NCBI RefSeq assembly: GCF_016757215.1
Contig: NZ_JAESIY010000012.1
Coordinates: forward strand, 114,395 to 178,394
Source of the DNA: Fulvivirga sediminis
Lineage (GTDB): Bacteria; Bacteroidota; Bacteroidia; Cytophagales; Cyclobacteriaceae
DNA: 64,000 nt
Reading direction: 5' to 3'
Within the stretch, counting starts at the first letter, position 1, and each line of letters begins with the position of its first letter. The notes beneath the pieces are model-generated. The model did no database searches and was not told the origin of the DNA. It saw nothing but the letters and a program-made list of their open reading frames with translations. The position numbers and the translations under genes are program-made. Positions 1 through 10,280 of this stretch are shown piece after piece.

Positions 1-361
1 AACCAAAGTCATTAGCTCTGGAGAAAAATTGCTTTCCTCCATCAATTCTTCGGGCAGCTAAAAGTTCCTGTGTTCTAATTACGCCTAGCCCCTCTCGTAT
101 TTCAGGGCCTATGAGGTTTTGACCACCATCTCCACGGGTGAGTGCCAGGTAGCCAGTATTGGCAAAAGTTTCATTTGAAAGATAGGCAATGAGTCTGGTA
201 TTTTCATCATCAGGGTGGGCAGCCATATAGAGCACATTACCAAGAAAATTCAGTTTCTTTAACTTAAGTAATACTTGGGCAGCATCAGGCTTATCTGGCT
301 TCTGAGCATAGGCAGTAGTTATAAAAAATAAAGTAAAGGCTAATAGTATTGATCTCTTCAT
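1..361 (-). CDS. PIG-L family (LmbE-like) deacetylase, N-terminal part
   Basis: Partial gene: it starts at 361 (ATG on the minus strand) and runs off the window at position 1. The visible 120 residues begin with a signal peptide (MKRSILLAFTLFFITTAYAQ) followed by the PIG-L metal-binding signature AAHPDDE at about residues 47-53. GlcNAc-PI de-N-acetylases and LmbE/MshB-type deacetylases use this motif to bind zinc and remove N-acetyl groups from sugars. In Bacteroidota such exported proteins are usually large, with extra C-terminal domains; that part is not visible. The substrate cannot be told. It lies downstream of the subtilase gene on the same strand but behind a strong terminator, so it is probably its own unit. 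Confidence 0.85.
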   Translation of the reverse strand, partial: MKRSILLAFTLFFITTAYAQKPDKPDAAQVLLKLKKLNFLGNVLYMAAHPDDENTRLIAYLSNETFANTGYLALTRGDGGQNLIGPEIREGLGVIRTQELLAARRIDGGKQFFSRANDFG

Positions 362-460
362 GGTTATGAAAAAGCTTTTTTGTGGCTTACGATTGCAAAG
401 ATTAAAGGTTTGGGAAAGATATCAAGTAATTGGGAAGAAATTACAGGAATGGCAACAATA

Positions 461-484
461 AAAAAAGCCCGGCAAAAGCCGGGC
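461..484 (-). terminator. Rho-independent terminator of the subtilase gene
   Basis: A perfect 7-bp GC stem (GCCCGGC 467-473 with GCCGGGC 478-484) and an AAAA loop, followed on the minus strand by six Ts (461-466). It lies 23 bp past the stop of the subtilase gene. Confidence 0.9.
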
Positions 485-506
485 TCTTAGGTTTAGTTTA
501 AGTTGA

Positions 507-3500
507 TTACTGGTTAGATACTGCTAACCTTCTATAAAATACCTGATCGCCAACTTGAATACGATACAGATACAAACCTTCTCTCAGACCTTTTCTGTCA
601 TGCATTACATCATGATCTCCGGCCATCTGCTTTTCATTTATAATAGTACGAATCATTCTACCATCGGTAGTAAGAATTTGTACATTTACATCACTAGCTT
701 CATCAAGAGAATAACGAAGTGTAGAGGTAGCATACATAGGATTAGGATAACTGGTCAAGCCAATTTCATTTCCACTGAAAGCACCTTCTACGCCTGTAAC
801 TCTACCTACTTTAGTAAGGAAAGTAGTTGAAACTGCTCCTCCTTTACCATCTTGGGCGTCTACCGTTATTTCAGACTCTCCTGAGTTATGCTTCACTAAA
901 ATAAGCATATCTTCAGCCAAGACTACAGTTACTACATCTTCATCACTTGATAGTGCATTATAAGAAAGTACATCCCCATCCGGGTCTTCAAACATTTCAG
1001 AAAGATTGAACACTACAGATTCCAGATCTGCTGTGAAATCCTGATTTTCAGTTTGTTTAACTACCACTGGGCTGGCATTTGCTTTTCTTACTCTCACTTC
1101 AAATGAAGTACCTACCATATCACCATCTTCGTCAGAAGCTATAATACTTACATAGGTCTTTCCTTGTTTTAGCGGAGTAATGAATAAAAGTTTACCTTCT
1201 ATATCTACATCTACAACGGCATCGTTAATAGCCGTAACTGTGTAAGTAAGAGGTTCCATATCAGGGTCAGTAATATAAGCTGAAAGATCAATTATATCTG
1301 TTCCTCCACCCATATTGTATTTCTGAATAGGAATTTGCCCCACTATCATAGGAGGTCTGTTCACATCTATTACTTCTACTACAAAAGAAACTGTAGTGGT
1401 TTCCAGTGAATTATCAATGGCAGCTACCGTAAAGGTATAATATCCACTTTGCTCAAAATCAGGCTTAAATTTCAGCACAGCAGAGTCTGCAGATGCCTTA
1501 AAAGTAACATTAGGGTACATCTCTTCAAGAGTGTATACTAATATTTCTCCATCATAATCTTCAGCCTTAAACGTAATAGATATTTCCTTTGACTCATATA
1601 CTGAAACAGTATCTGTAGGATATTCTACAAACTCAGGCACCTGATTAACATGCACTTGTACCGGAATTTGCACCAAAGGATTAAAAGGATCATTGCTGGC
1701 TATTGTGATACTAGCAGAGTGATCACCTGGGCCTGCATCAGCAGCACTTACAGTCACTTCTATTTGCTCTTCTTCTGCAGGAGCTACTTCACCTGCTTCA
1801 GGATCTAGAGTTAACCAAGGAGAAACTGACTCTAAAGCTCTCACTTTAAAGGCCACCCCTGGAATATCAACTTCAGCAGGTGTGAAACTGACTCCTCCGT
1901 TGTTGCTATACATAAACAAGCCTTCTACTCCCGAAATATTACTATTAATACCTTGAGAATAGATGATGCTTACAGGATAATGGAATACTACCCAGAATAC
2001 TTCTCCTTCATCAAATGATTGAGGTGAATTTAAAGATATCAACTCAAATTGACCATCAGTAGTACCTGTTGGTATCTCTTGTGAAGTTACAAGCTCTCCA
2101 AGAACAGGATTGTCTCCACCAGCATATACTTCCATTACCACAGGATCTGTACTACCTTCTGTTCTGAAGAAGTTTCTCACATGAGTAAGAGTAAATCCAG
2201 AAGCAGGAGCTTCAAACTTAGTAGCTGATGAAAATGGTAATGTTTCATCTGGTATACCCACATAATCCTCAGCTGTCAAGTTTGGATCATAAGCTATAGA
2301 ATCAGTGAACTCAATTCCTTCATCATCCATTCTCGCTGCAGATATTACCGGCTTAGCATGAGCAAGACCAATAGGCGCATCAGATGCAGTGATATGAGCA
2401 TACTTTGGCACTTTGGCAAAGCTAGAAGCATTGGCTCCCAGGCTGTATTGCACCGTAGCATCGTAAGTAAGTAAGCTACCACCGTTATTGGCTACTGTAA
2501 TATAATCAGATACCACTTCATCACTTTTTAACTCAATATAAAGAGAGTCTCCAGGTATGGTAGCAGTAAATACTGGAGGGGCCACTCCCTCTCCTAATAA
2601 GGTTACAGCATATGTGCTGTCAGATTTACTATCACTGTAAAATATAAGACTTGCACTATACTCCATTAACGACTCTGGCATAAAGGTCACACTAAGCGTT
2701 AGCTCATCATCAGGATCCAATGTAAATGGAGCCTCACCTTCCACCACAAAGCCTGATCCATCAACAAATAATGAATCTACTGTAAGCACCTTAGAACCAG
2801 GGTTAGAAAGCGTTACTTCCATTGTTTTGCTGAATACAGAATCTTCGTGAACATACACTTCTCCGAAATCTAATGTATCAGGAAGAGCCACTAAATCAGG
2901 CATTCCACTTACTGTAAGCGTCACTGGTATAGATACTTCTGGCGTTTCAGGATCATTACTACTAATGATTACATCATCTTCATAAACACCATCATTAAGA
3001 TCAGAAGCATCCAAAGTAACTGCTACAGTTACCATTTCACCAGGAGCCACTTTACCCATTACTGGCGGCTCAAATAATACCACAAGCTCATCTTCCAAGT
3101 ATGCTGTATTGAAAGCTACCTGAGCACCATCAGTACCTGTAGCGTTTTCAATACCTATAGTAGATTGATTAAGGAAGCTAGCTGTTTCTACATCAGCATA
3201 TTGCAGCTTAATATTGCCGTTTTTATAAATGATCATCTGGAAAGTAACGGTACCTTCTGAAGATGAACCATAACGAGCCACATCTGTAAACTGCACAATC
3301 AACATATCGTCAGAAGATTCATAAACAACCGTTCCTGATATAGCTCCAGGCTCAAGGTCATCCCACAAACCTGCAATAATATTATTTATACTATTGGCTG
3401 TAGGTATCTGAGAATTAGATGCGGTACCACCACTAATTTCTGAAAAGCTTAATAGTCCATTGGCCGATACCCATACTGAATCATAGGTATTTCCATAGAA

Positions 3501-6500
3501 ATTAAAGTCAAATCCTATTGGCACTTGAACATCTCCATCTGCAAATATTCCTGAAAGCACATCATCAGTAATATCTACTCCCGAATCTTCAATATCATGC
3601 CAGTCATAACTCGGGCCTGATCCATTTTTATTATCCGCCCAAGTATAACCAAAGCTATTATCAGATCCAGCTCCACTTCTTACGGGGTGTCCTGTACGTG
3701 TATCTTCATCTTCTTTGGAAAGGTAAATATTTCCAAAATCGATGATAGGAGCATTAGAAGCTTGCTGTACTACCTCAGCTTTAAACCAGTAAGTACCAGC
3801 TAGTGAATAGATTAACTCATAGCCACCTGTATTTTCTATGGTTATGGTATCATAGGCCATTTCTCCTGCTTCTACAGAAGCAAATATTGAATCTGGCGAC
3901 ACTACTATTGCTGGCGGAGTAACTCCTACACCCGACAATGACACTGTTAACATCTCGTTACCGTCAGAATCGTCACTATTGATAACTACCTCATCAGTGA
4001 ATAAACCTTCCGACTCAGGCGAAAATATCACAGGGACGTTAATGCCACTTCCTGGCTCAATTGATACAGGGCCATCAAACTCTACCTCAAAGGCTGAGCT
4101 ACTGTTAGTCATACTGGATACTTCCAATGCTTTAGAGCCCTCATTGATCACAGAGATAGTGGCCTGCTGCGAGGCATCAATAAACAATGTGTCAAATTCT
4201 ATGGATTCTGGCTCTACATGTATTAAAGGATAACCTATTGCAGTAAGCTCAAAAGGCACTTCCACCACAGGGTTGAAAGGATCATTACTTGCAATTAATA
4301 AATTACTGGTATACTCTCCATCATAAAGACCAGTGGCATTTAACGTCACCTCTACACTTACAGAAGAATTAACTGGCACTACACCTATTAAAGGATCAGC
4401 ATCAGTAATAAACTCGGGTTGAGGAGGCATAATAGATACTGCAAGACTATCTTTCACGAAAGCGTTATTAAACACAACCTGCAAACCATCAGTAGCATCG
4501 GCATTTTCAATTCCTACGGTAGCACTTTGATTATCATTTAGAGTGCTCATACTGCTATAGAAGAAATTGATACTTCCGTTGCTGTATAATACCACCTGAA
4601 ATGTAGCTGTACCAGAAGAAGCATAGTTCCCTACTTCCTGATATTGAACAATTAGTCTACCCGATTTCACTTGATAGTAAATATTTCCTCTTTCAGATGA
4701 AGGGCGCAAGTCATCCCAGAAAGGAGCAATGAAATCATTAGGATCATCCTCTGAAGGAATTTGATCATTGGTATAATCAGTTCCATCAGTACCAAAAGTA
4801 AGATAACCGTTAGAGCTTATTATAACCCTATTCTTCTCCTCACCGTAAAACTCAAAGGTAAATGGCAACTCTATTTCGGTTGATCCATCATCACTTCCTT
4901 CAATGATTTCGGTACCAGTAGAAGATATATCATCCCATGTATATAAAGGACCTCCTTCTTCATCGCTATCTATCCATCGGTAACCAAAGTCAAGATCTTC
5001 TCCTGCTCCTAATAACACCGGATGACCTCTTCTAGAATCTACTTCATCTTTACTAGAAAGCTCTATGGTTTCTATTTTTGAAGTATTGTTTTTCTCTATA
5101 CTAGTATCTGACAATAATCTTTCTACTGCTAATTCAGGAAAAGAGAAAGTAAGTGGATAGTTACCATAGTTAATAATTTCAATAGTCTTAGTAGTACTAT
5201 CCCCAACATCAAGTGTGGCTGAAATTACCTCTTCAGGAGTAACTCCTATTACTGGAGGTGATGTTCCCACCCCTACCAATGGTATCTCTAAAGAACCTTC
5301 CGAAGGATCATTACTAGTAATATTTAATGTACCATTAATATTGCCGGCGTAAGAAGGACTGAATGACACAATTAATGCTGCCTCCTCTCCAGGAGCCAAT
5401 GATAAAGAAGATGGTTCAACATCAAAAGCAAAACCTTCTACTGAAACATCAGTAAGCTCTAGATCTCCGAAACCATCATTTACTATGCTTACGGCCATCT
5501 CCTTAGTGTTACCTATTAAGACACTACCAAACTCCAAAAACTGTATATCTGTAACTAAATCAGGCATCTGACCACTTACAGTAACTGTAGCAGGAATACT
5601 GGCTTTAGAATTAGAAGGATCATTATTATCTGCAATAATCTTTACTCCGTACTCTCCATTACCTATTGATGAAGCATCGAATGTGATAGTTACTTCCTCA
5701 GATTCTCCGGGAGCCACAGAGCCTCTTACAGGATCAAATGTAATCCAATCGACTCCAAGACCTGAAGCACTTAGTGCTCTTACCTTTAAAGCATAAGGAA
5801 GGCTGCTATAGCTAGATCCTCCATCTGCACTATAGAAGAAAGTATTAGGCCTTGGGGTTATATCTGTATCAAAACCTTGAGGGTACATAATTCCTGTTGG
5901 AAATTTAGCTACCACCCAGAATACATCCCCTTCGTAAAAAGTCTGAGGTACCTCTAGCGGAATAGTAAAATATTCTCCTTCCTCACTAGCAAGGTTCACT
6001 TCTTGAGAAAGAAGCAATTCCATAGATCCTAAATTCTCTCCTGAGTAAATTTCCACTATGGTAGTAGGCTCCGCTAATGTCTCCGTTCTGAATAAATTTT
6101 TAACATGAGTTAATGTAAAAACAGCTTGTTCTACATCAAATCTTACCGCACTGGTAAATGCATTGCCATTGGTAAGTCCTACAAAATCTTCCGCAACATT
6201 ATCTGGCTCATCGTATGCAATTGAATCAATGGCATCGATAGCATCAGCATAAGGATGATATTTGGAAGTTCTTGATACTCCTGCCGTTTTTGTGCTTATT
6301 CCTTCGGCAGTATTACCCACACCATAAAGCTGCATATCCATTCTTTTCAATCCCTCTCCTGGATATAGCTTAGAGGTAAAAGACTGGCTTTGGCTTACAA
6401 TAGCAGCAGACATAGTATATTCCAGATTGGCTCCGTCACCTTCATTCATTAAAGTTATATCAGCTGTTGCTACCGGATTTTGCATAACGTTAATATCAAT

Positions 6501-8351
6501 ATCTAGTGATTCAGGCACAATAGAAATCACTGGAGCGTTTTCTGTAGTACCACTAGCTATGTTTGAAATTTCAGAAACATTACCAAAAAAGTCTGCTGAC
6601 TTAATTGCAAAATAGAAAGTAGAGCTTGCCCTTAATCCATCTATTTCAAATTCTTCTAACGTACCTGCAGAACTTGGTGAAGGCTCATCTCCTACCTGAG
6701 TGGCATCGCTAAAGTTCTCTTCCGTAATCGGCTCTGTAGAATATCTGATATCGTAAATACTGGCTGAACCATTACCAGGATCAGAAGGAGCTGTCCAAGT
6801 TAGTATTATTGAGTTTTGATAAACATCAGCAACCGCCAAATCATCAATCGGCTCTGGTGCGGTACCATCATTCTCCTGAAGGGCATTGAAAGCATTTAAA
6901 CGTCCTGATCCAAACCCGGCAGGCAAGCTTGATAATTCATCGGCAGTCTCAATTATGCGACTCCACACTTGCTGAGGTGTAATATTACCAGCAAACTTAG
7001 ATACTATCAAAGCAGCCACCCCACTTACATGCGGGCAAGCCATTGAAGTACCTGTTAATGATCCGTATTGATTGTTAGGCAGTGTACTATAAACATTAAC
7101 AGCTGGTGCTGCTACTTCCACCCAATCGCCGCGGTTAGATCCAGTATATTGATTATCATTATGATCAGTACCCGCTACAGCCAAAACCGGCTCATAATAT
7201 CCAGGGTACCACTCATTATCAGAACCACTGTTACCGGCTGCAAAAATAACAACCCCCCCTTGCATAGGACCATATGGATTACCATTTTCATCATAACCAG
7301 CCTCTGCTATAAAATAGTCGATAGCATCAAGCACTGATTGTTCAAAATTACCAGGGCTAGTATAACCCCAGCTATTTTGGGCAATAACGGCACCATTATC
7401 AGCAGCATAAATAAAGGCCACATCAAAACCACCACTAGTAGTAACACCAAATGTAGTACAACTCATAAGCCTTATACCATCGTCAGCCCCGCTACCACCA
7501 GCTACACCAGCTACTCCTACGCCATTATTGGTTTCAGCAGCTACAGTTCCACCCACATGAGTACCATGAGTATCTCCTGGTATCTGTCCTGTACCATCAG
7601 CGAAATTATAACCATTAATATCATCAATGTATCCGTTATCATCATCATCAATGCCATTACCAGGAATCTCTCCATCATTGACCCACATATTACCCTCTAG
7701 ATCAGCATGATCTACATCAATACCACCATCTATTACAGCTACTATAACATCGTTACTACCCGTTTCAAGTCCCCATGCCTGAAACAGGCTGATGTCAGCA
7801 CCTGCAGTACCTCCTGTCTGGCCAGTATTATTATAATGCCATTGTAAATCCAGCTGAGGGTCATCAGCCAGAGTATCCAAGGTATTTACGCCAGCAGCCT
7901 TCATAGAAGACTCTTCAACGCTGCGCTTTTTCTCTAAAAAGACCTCAGCTATCTGTACCTCAGGGAGTCGTTCGTAAGCACTTCTTACAGACTCCATAGA
8001 TTTATTAGCCGAAGATTCCGGATATGAAATTTCATACCAAAGATGAAGGCCATATTTACGGTGCTTTGCTTCATACTTACCTCCATGAGCAAAAACTCTT
8101 TTCATAGAAACAGTATTACTCTTTGCATTTAAAGCATCTAAGGCAGGGAAACCAGTTACTACATATCCTTTGCTGGATTTATTTAAACTGGACTTTTCAA
8201 TACTGGCCGCTGCTTGCTCGGTCAGCTTTAATCTCAAGGTTTTATTATTAGGGTTAGATTGTGCCGCAAGCAGAAAAGGCAGCATCATTAACCCCAATAA
8301 AAACAGCCAATGCCTATACAGCATGGCTCTATCAATATAGATGTTTTTCAT
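507..8351 (-). CDS. Giant secreted subtilisin-like (S8) serine protease with T9SS sorting domain
   Basis: 2614 residues. A signal peptide ends near residue 30 (LLAAQS). The S8 domain has Asp208 (AVIDGG), His262 (DTHGTHVGG), oxyanion Asn326 (AQNSWG) and Ser436 (GTSMACPH), so the triad is intact. An Asp-rich probable calcium-binding stretch lies at about 233-245. A fibronectin type III-like module follows (about 495-600), then many choice-of-anchor/HYDIN-like beta modules. One long module type occurs near residues 710-870 and again near 2060-2215 (both with DSIAYD, FTLTHV and VFWVV). A second type occurs twice between them (RRGHPV/RTGHPV with FGYRW/FGYTW). Cadherin-like repeats precede a C-terminal type A sorting domain (YPNPMYATSTLRY to the end), which directs export by the type IX system and surface anchoring or release. 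Likely an extracellular protease or adhesin; the substrate is unknown. Confidence 0.93.
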   Translation of the reverse strand: MKNIYIDRAMLYRHWLFLLGLMMLPFLLAAQSNPNNKTLRLKLTEQAAASIEKSSLNKSSKGYVVTGFPALDALNAKSNTVSMKRVFAHGGKYEAKHRKYGLHLWYEISYPESSANKSMESVRSAYERLPEVQIAEVFLEKKRSVEESSMKAAGVNTLDTLADDPQLDLQWHYNNTGQTGGTAGADISLFQAWGLETGSNDVIVAVIDGGIDVDHADLEGNMWVNDGEIPGNGIDDDDNGYIDDINGYNFADGTGQIPGDTHGTHVGGTVAAETNNGVGVAGVAGGSGADDGIRLMSCTTFGVTTSGGFDVAFIYAADNGAVIAQNSWGYTSPGNFEQSVLDAIDYFIAEAGYDENGNPYGPMQGGVVIFAAGNSGSDNEWYPGYYEPVLAVAGTDHNDNQYTGSNRGDWVEVAAPAVNVYSTLPNNQYGSLTGTSMACPHVSGVAALIVSKFAGNITPQQVWSRIIETADELSSLPAGFGSGRLNAFNALQENDGTAPEPIDDLAVADVYQNSIILTWTAPSDPGNGSASIYDIRYSTEPITEENFSDATQVGDEPSPSSAGTLEEFEIDGLRASSTFYFAIKSADFFGNVSEISNIASGTTENAPVISIVPESLDIDINVMQNPVATADITLMNEGDGANLEYTMSAAIVSQSQSFTSKLYPGEGLKRMDMQLYGVGNTAEGISTKTAGVSRTSKYHPYADAIDAIDSIAYDEPDNVAEDFVGLTNGNAFTSAVRFDVEQAVFTLTHVKNLFRTETLAEPTTIVEIYSGENLGSMELLLSQEVNLASEEGEYFTIPLEVPQTFYEGDVFWVVAKFPTGIMYPQGFDTDITPRPNTFFYSADGGSSYSSLPYALKVRALSASGLGVDWITFDPVRGSVAPGESEEVTITFDASSIGNGEYGVKIIADNNDPSNSKASIPATVTVSGQMPDLVTDIQFLEFGSVLIGNTKEMAVSIVNDGFGDLELTDVSVEGFAFDVEPSSLSLAPGEEAALIVSFSPSYAGNINGTLNITSNDPSEGSLEIPLVGVGTSPPVIGVTPEEVISATLDVGDSTTKTIEIINYGNYPLTFSFPELAVERLLSDTSIEKNNTSKIETIELSSKDEVDSRRGHPVLLGAGEDLDFGYRWIDSDEEGGPLYTWDDISSTGTEIIEGSDDGSTEIELPFTFEFYGEEKNRVIISSNGYLTFGTDGTDYTNDQIPSEDDPNDFIAPFWDDLRPSSERGNIYYQVKSGRLIVQYQEVGNYASSGTATFQVVLYSNGSINFFYSSMSTLNDNQSATVGIENADATDGLQVVFNNAFVKDSLAVSIMPPQPEFITDADPLIGVVPVNSSVSVEVTLNATGLYDGEYTSNLLIASNDPFNPVVEVPFELTAIGYPLIHVEPESIEFDTLFIDASQQATISVINEGSKALEVSSMTNSSSAFEVEFDGPVSIEPGSGINVPVIFSPESEGLFTDEVVINSDDSDGNEMLTVSLSGVGVTPPAIVVSPDSIFASVEAGEMAYDTITIENTGGYELIYSLAGTYWFKAEVVQQASNAPIIDFGNIYLSKEDEDTRTGHPVRSGAGSDNSFGYTWADNKNGSGPSYDWHDIEDSGVDITDDVLSGIFADGDVQVPIGFDFNFYGNTYDSVWVSANGLLSFSEISGGTASNSQIPTANSINNIIAGLWDDLEPGAISGTVVYESSDDMLIVQFTDVARYGSSSEGTVTFQMIIYKNGNIKLQYADVETASFLNQSTIGIENATGTDGAQVAFNTAYLEDELVVLFEPPVMGKVAPGEMVTVAVTLDASDLNDGVYEDDVIISSNDPETPEVSIPVTLTVSGMPDLVALPDTLDFGEVYVHEDSVFSKTMEVTLSNPGSKVLTVDSLFVDGSGFVVEGEAPFTLDPDDELTLSVTFMPESLMEYSASLIFYSDSKSDSTYAVTLLGEGVAPPVFTATIPGDSLYIELKSDEVVSDYITVANNGGSLLTYDATVQYSLGANASSFAKVPKYAHITASDAPIGLAHAKPVISAARMDDEGIEFTDSIAYDPNLTAEDYVGIPDETLPFSSATKFEAPASGFTLTHVRNFFRTEGSTDPVVMEVYAGGDNPVLGELVTSQEIPTGTTDGQFELISLNSPQSFDEGEVFWVVFHYPVSIIYSQGINSNISGVEGLFMYSNNGGVSFTPAEVDIPGVAFKVRALESVSPWLTLDPEAGEVAPAEEEQIEVTVSAADAGPGDHSASITIASNDPFNPLVQIPVQVHVNQVPEFVEYPTDTVSVYESKEISITFKAEDYDGEILVYTLEEMYPNVTFKASADSAVLKFKPDFEQSGYYTFTVAAIDNSLETTTVSFVVEVIDVNRPPMIVGQIPIQKYNMGGGTDIIDLSAYITDPDMEPLTYTVTAINDAVVDVDIEGKLLFITPLKQGKTYVSIIASDEDGDMVGTSFEVRVRKANASPVVVKQTENQDFTADLESVVFNLSEMFEDPDGDVLSYNALSSDEDVVTVVLAEDMLILVKHNSGESEITVDAQDGKGGAVSTTFLTKVGRVTGVEGAFSGNEIGLTSYPNPMYATSTLRYSLDEASDVNVQILTTDGRMIRTIINEKQMAGDHDVMHDRKGLREGLYLYRIQVGDQVFYRRLAVSNQ

Positions 8352-8811
8352 TTAGTTGGTTTTAGATTGATTAATACACCCGCATAGCTGTATCAGGTCA
8401 CTTAATGTGACAGATAGAATAGTATTTAGGGTAATAATCTGGTTGTTAGAAATTAGGTTGAAAACTTACCCGGCCTGAATATGAACTAATTCAAATAGTT
8501 AGAAAATTTGAAAGGGAAGGATTTCCCAAGATGTGAAAAAATGATTAGTCTTTTTTCAGTGTCCGAGTCAGATACGAGATCCAAGCTAAGTAAAACCGAA
8601 AAAGACTATTAGGTGGTAAAGGTTGAAATAGGGAAATTTTATTTCCATGAATCCAATATAATAGATTTATTATTCTACACCTAATTATTTTTGGCAAATT
8701 TAATTCTTAATATTAAATTATTTTAACAATAATTTTAGTTTTACCCTACAAAAAAAGCCAACTCTTTAAAGAGATGGCTTTACTCACAATAATTCCTTTG
8801 GTAAACTAAAT
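8352..8811. other. Intergenic region upstream of the subtilase gene
   Basis: 460 bp without a gene. It holds the terminator of the TPR lipoprotein gene (8755-8780) and a dyad at 8546-8608: TAGTCTTTTT (8546-8555) and AAAAAGACTA (8599-8608) separated by 43 bp. In the subtilase transcript this could fold as a leader hairpin, but I recognise no known RNA family. ACCCTAC at 8743-8749 is a poor match to the island motif described at 44-64 kb and is probably chance. Confidence 0.5.
8750..8781 (-). terminator. Rho-independent terminator of the TPR lipoprotein gene
   Basis: An inverted repeat (AGCCAACTCTTT paired with AAAGAGATGGCT, one mismatch) followed on the minus strand by a run of Ts (A-run at 8750-8756). 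It lies about 30 bp past the stop at 8812. Confidence 0.85.
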
Positions 8812-9408
8812 CTAGTTACAATATTTCTTTAAGACTTGATCTGAATTAGAGGCTCCAAGAGACTTAGCCATCTTAAAATCTGAACATGCCTGGCTACGTC
8901 TTTTCTTTACAACGTTTAGTAGTCCTCTTGAAAGGTAAGCATCTGCATATTGCTTATCAACACTGAGTGCATCATTATAAGCCGTTAAGGCTTGGTCTAA
9001 TTGCCCAAGCTTTTGAAAAGCCTTCCCTTTTAATGTATATGCTGAAGCATTATTTTCATCATACTTCAATGATTTATCAACATAAAAAACTGTATTCTCA
9101 TAATCATTTTGTCTATAATAAAAATCGCTCGCTAAACTCATGTAAGCATTGGCGTTCATTGGATCTTCGCTAAGTACTTTTTTAAAGTCTGCCACCGCTT
9201 TTTCACTTTGGCCTAATTCCTCATAAGCTCTACCCCTATTATATAAAGACTTTACATGAGCAGGCTCTAGTTTCAGGTATTCGGTATAGGCCTCTACTGC
9301 CTTGGCATAATCACCCTTTTTAAAATATTTATCGCCTAACTCTGATCTTTCGTCTTTACAGCTAAAGATAATGAGGGCCAATAGTACTACTACAAATGTT
9401 TTCTGCAT
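8812..9408 (-). CDS. TPR-repeat lipoprotein
   Basis: 198 residues. The N-terminus MQKTFVVVLLALIIFSCKDE is a signal peptide with lipobox IFSC, so the protein is probably lipidated and periplasm- or outer-membrane-bound. About four tetratricopeptide repeats follow, with canonical spacing: YFKKGDYAKAVEAYTEYLKLEP, the unit after LYNRGRAYEELGQ, YMSLASDFYYRQ and AYTLKGKAFQKLGQ. TPRs form helical scaffolds for protein binding; the partner is unknown. It has its own terminator. The gene behind it (the hydrolase at 9484) is 75 bp away on the same strand, so co-transcription is possible. Confidence 0.85.
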   Translation of the reverse strand: MQKTFVVVLLALIIFSCKDERSELGDKYFKKGDYAKAVEAYTEYLKLEPAHVKSLYNRGRAYEELGQSEKAVADFKKVLSEDPMNANAYMSLASDFYYRQNDYENTVFYVDKSLKYDENNASAYTLKGKAFQKLGQLDQALTAYNDALSVDKQYADAYLSRGLLNVVKKRRSQACSDFKMAKSLGASNSDQVLKKYCN

Positions 9409-9483
9409 AATTAAAAAGTTATAAAAATAGGTATTAATAATACGCTGATTTACATGTAAAGGGCAAATGTAAGAATAAAATCA

Positions 9484-10242
9484 TCAAATTGATTTCAAAA
9501 AATCTGATAGTGCACTCCAATATCCGTCAGAGTCCTGATATTCACTCCACAAAGCTTTTGCTCCATGATTACCGGGTGTTTCTGGCAGATAATATTTCTT
9601 ATTAGCTGAAGGAATAGCCACGTAAATACCCCACCAATTGTTTTTTTCACTTCTACCAGAGGTCACAAATACGGGCTGAGTTATCTTTGAGGCTCCGGAT
9701 GTAATATAATCACGACCTACTCCTTGCGATGAAAAGTATTCTCCTGGAGAAAAAGCAATAACGGCATCCACGTCATCAGCCATCTCTCCGGCCATCTTAA
9801 GAGCCAAAGATGATGAATATGAACTACCCCAAACAATTATCTTTCCTTTAGTAAGATGGGCTCTGGCATACTTTACAGCAGTCTCCATATCTCTGTAAGA
9901 GTCTACATAGCGAGTATTTTTAGAAGCTTTTAATGCATTAATGTTAGTTTCATTTTGCACATCATTAACAGACCCTCCTGAGCGAAGATCTACAGCCAGG
10001 CAGCTATACCCCAGCGCATTGAGCCTGGGAGCTATCTCCATGTATTCACCCCGACTCCAATCAGCCTGATGAAACAAAATAATAAGAGGTGAGGTGCGTT
10101 TTCTAACAAAGTAAAAATCTGCTGACATCTCCACTCCATCTGAAGATTTGAAATGCAGCACTTCCTTTTTCACCCCTACCGATTGATTGTAGTTAAATAC
10201 CAACTGCGACCACAAAATCAACGATAGTGTTACAGCGTACAT
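9484..10242 (-). CDS. Alpha/beta hydrolase (dienelactone hydrolase-like), exported
   Basis: 252 residues. A hydrophobic N-terminus (MYAVTLSLILWSQLVF) suggests export or a membrane anchor. The fold signature is clear: a strand and oxyanion region at PLIILFHQADWSRGE, then YSCLAVDLRSGG, then a nucleophile elbow IVWGSSYSSSLAL and a late His in NHGAKALW. The elbow reads G-S-S-Y-S, so the last glycine of the usual GxSxG is replaced by serine. The expected acid near PVFVTSGRSEKN is not an obvious Asp, so the catalytic acid is uncertain. The substrate is unknown. It follows the DUF3108 gene by 38 bp on the same strand. Confidence 0.75.
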   Translation of the reverse strand: MYAVTLSLILWSQLVFNYNQSVGVKKEVLHFKSSDGVEMSADFYFVRKRTSPLIILFHQADWSRGEYMEIAPRLNALGYSCLAVDLRSGGSVNDVQNETNINALKASKNTRYVDSYRDMETAVKYARAHLTKGKIIVWGSSYSSSLALKMAGEMADDVDAVIAFSPGEYFSSQGVGRDYITSGASKITQPVFVTSGRSEKNNWWGIYVAIPSANKKYYLPETPGNHGAKALWSEYQDSDGYWSALSDFLKSI

Positions 10243-10280
10243 GTAGTAAGTTTAGGTTCGATATAATTCTAAGTTTAATA

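Noticed and set aside
8723..8749. TTAACAA - 11 bp - TTACCCTAC upstream of the subtilase
   Set aside because: Weak match to the island motif with different spacing, about 390 bp from the gene and next to another gene's terminator; judged chance.
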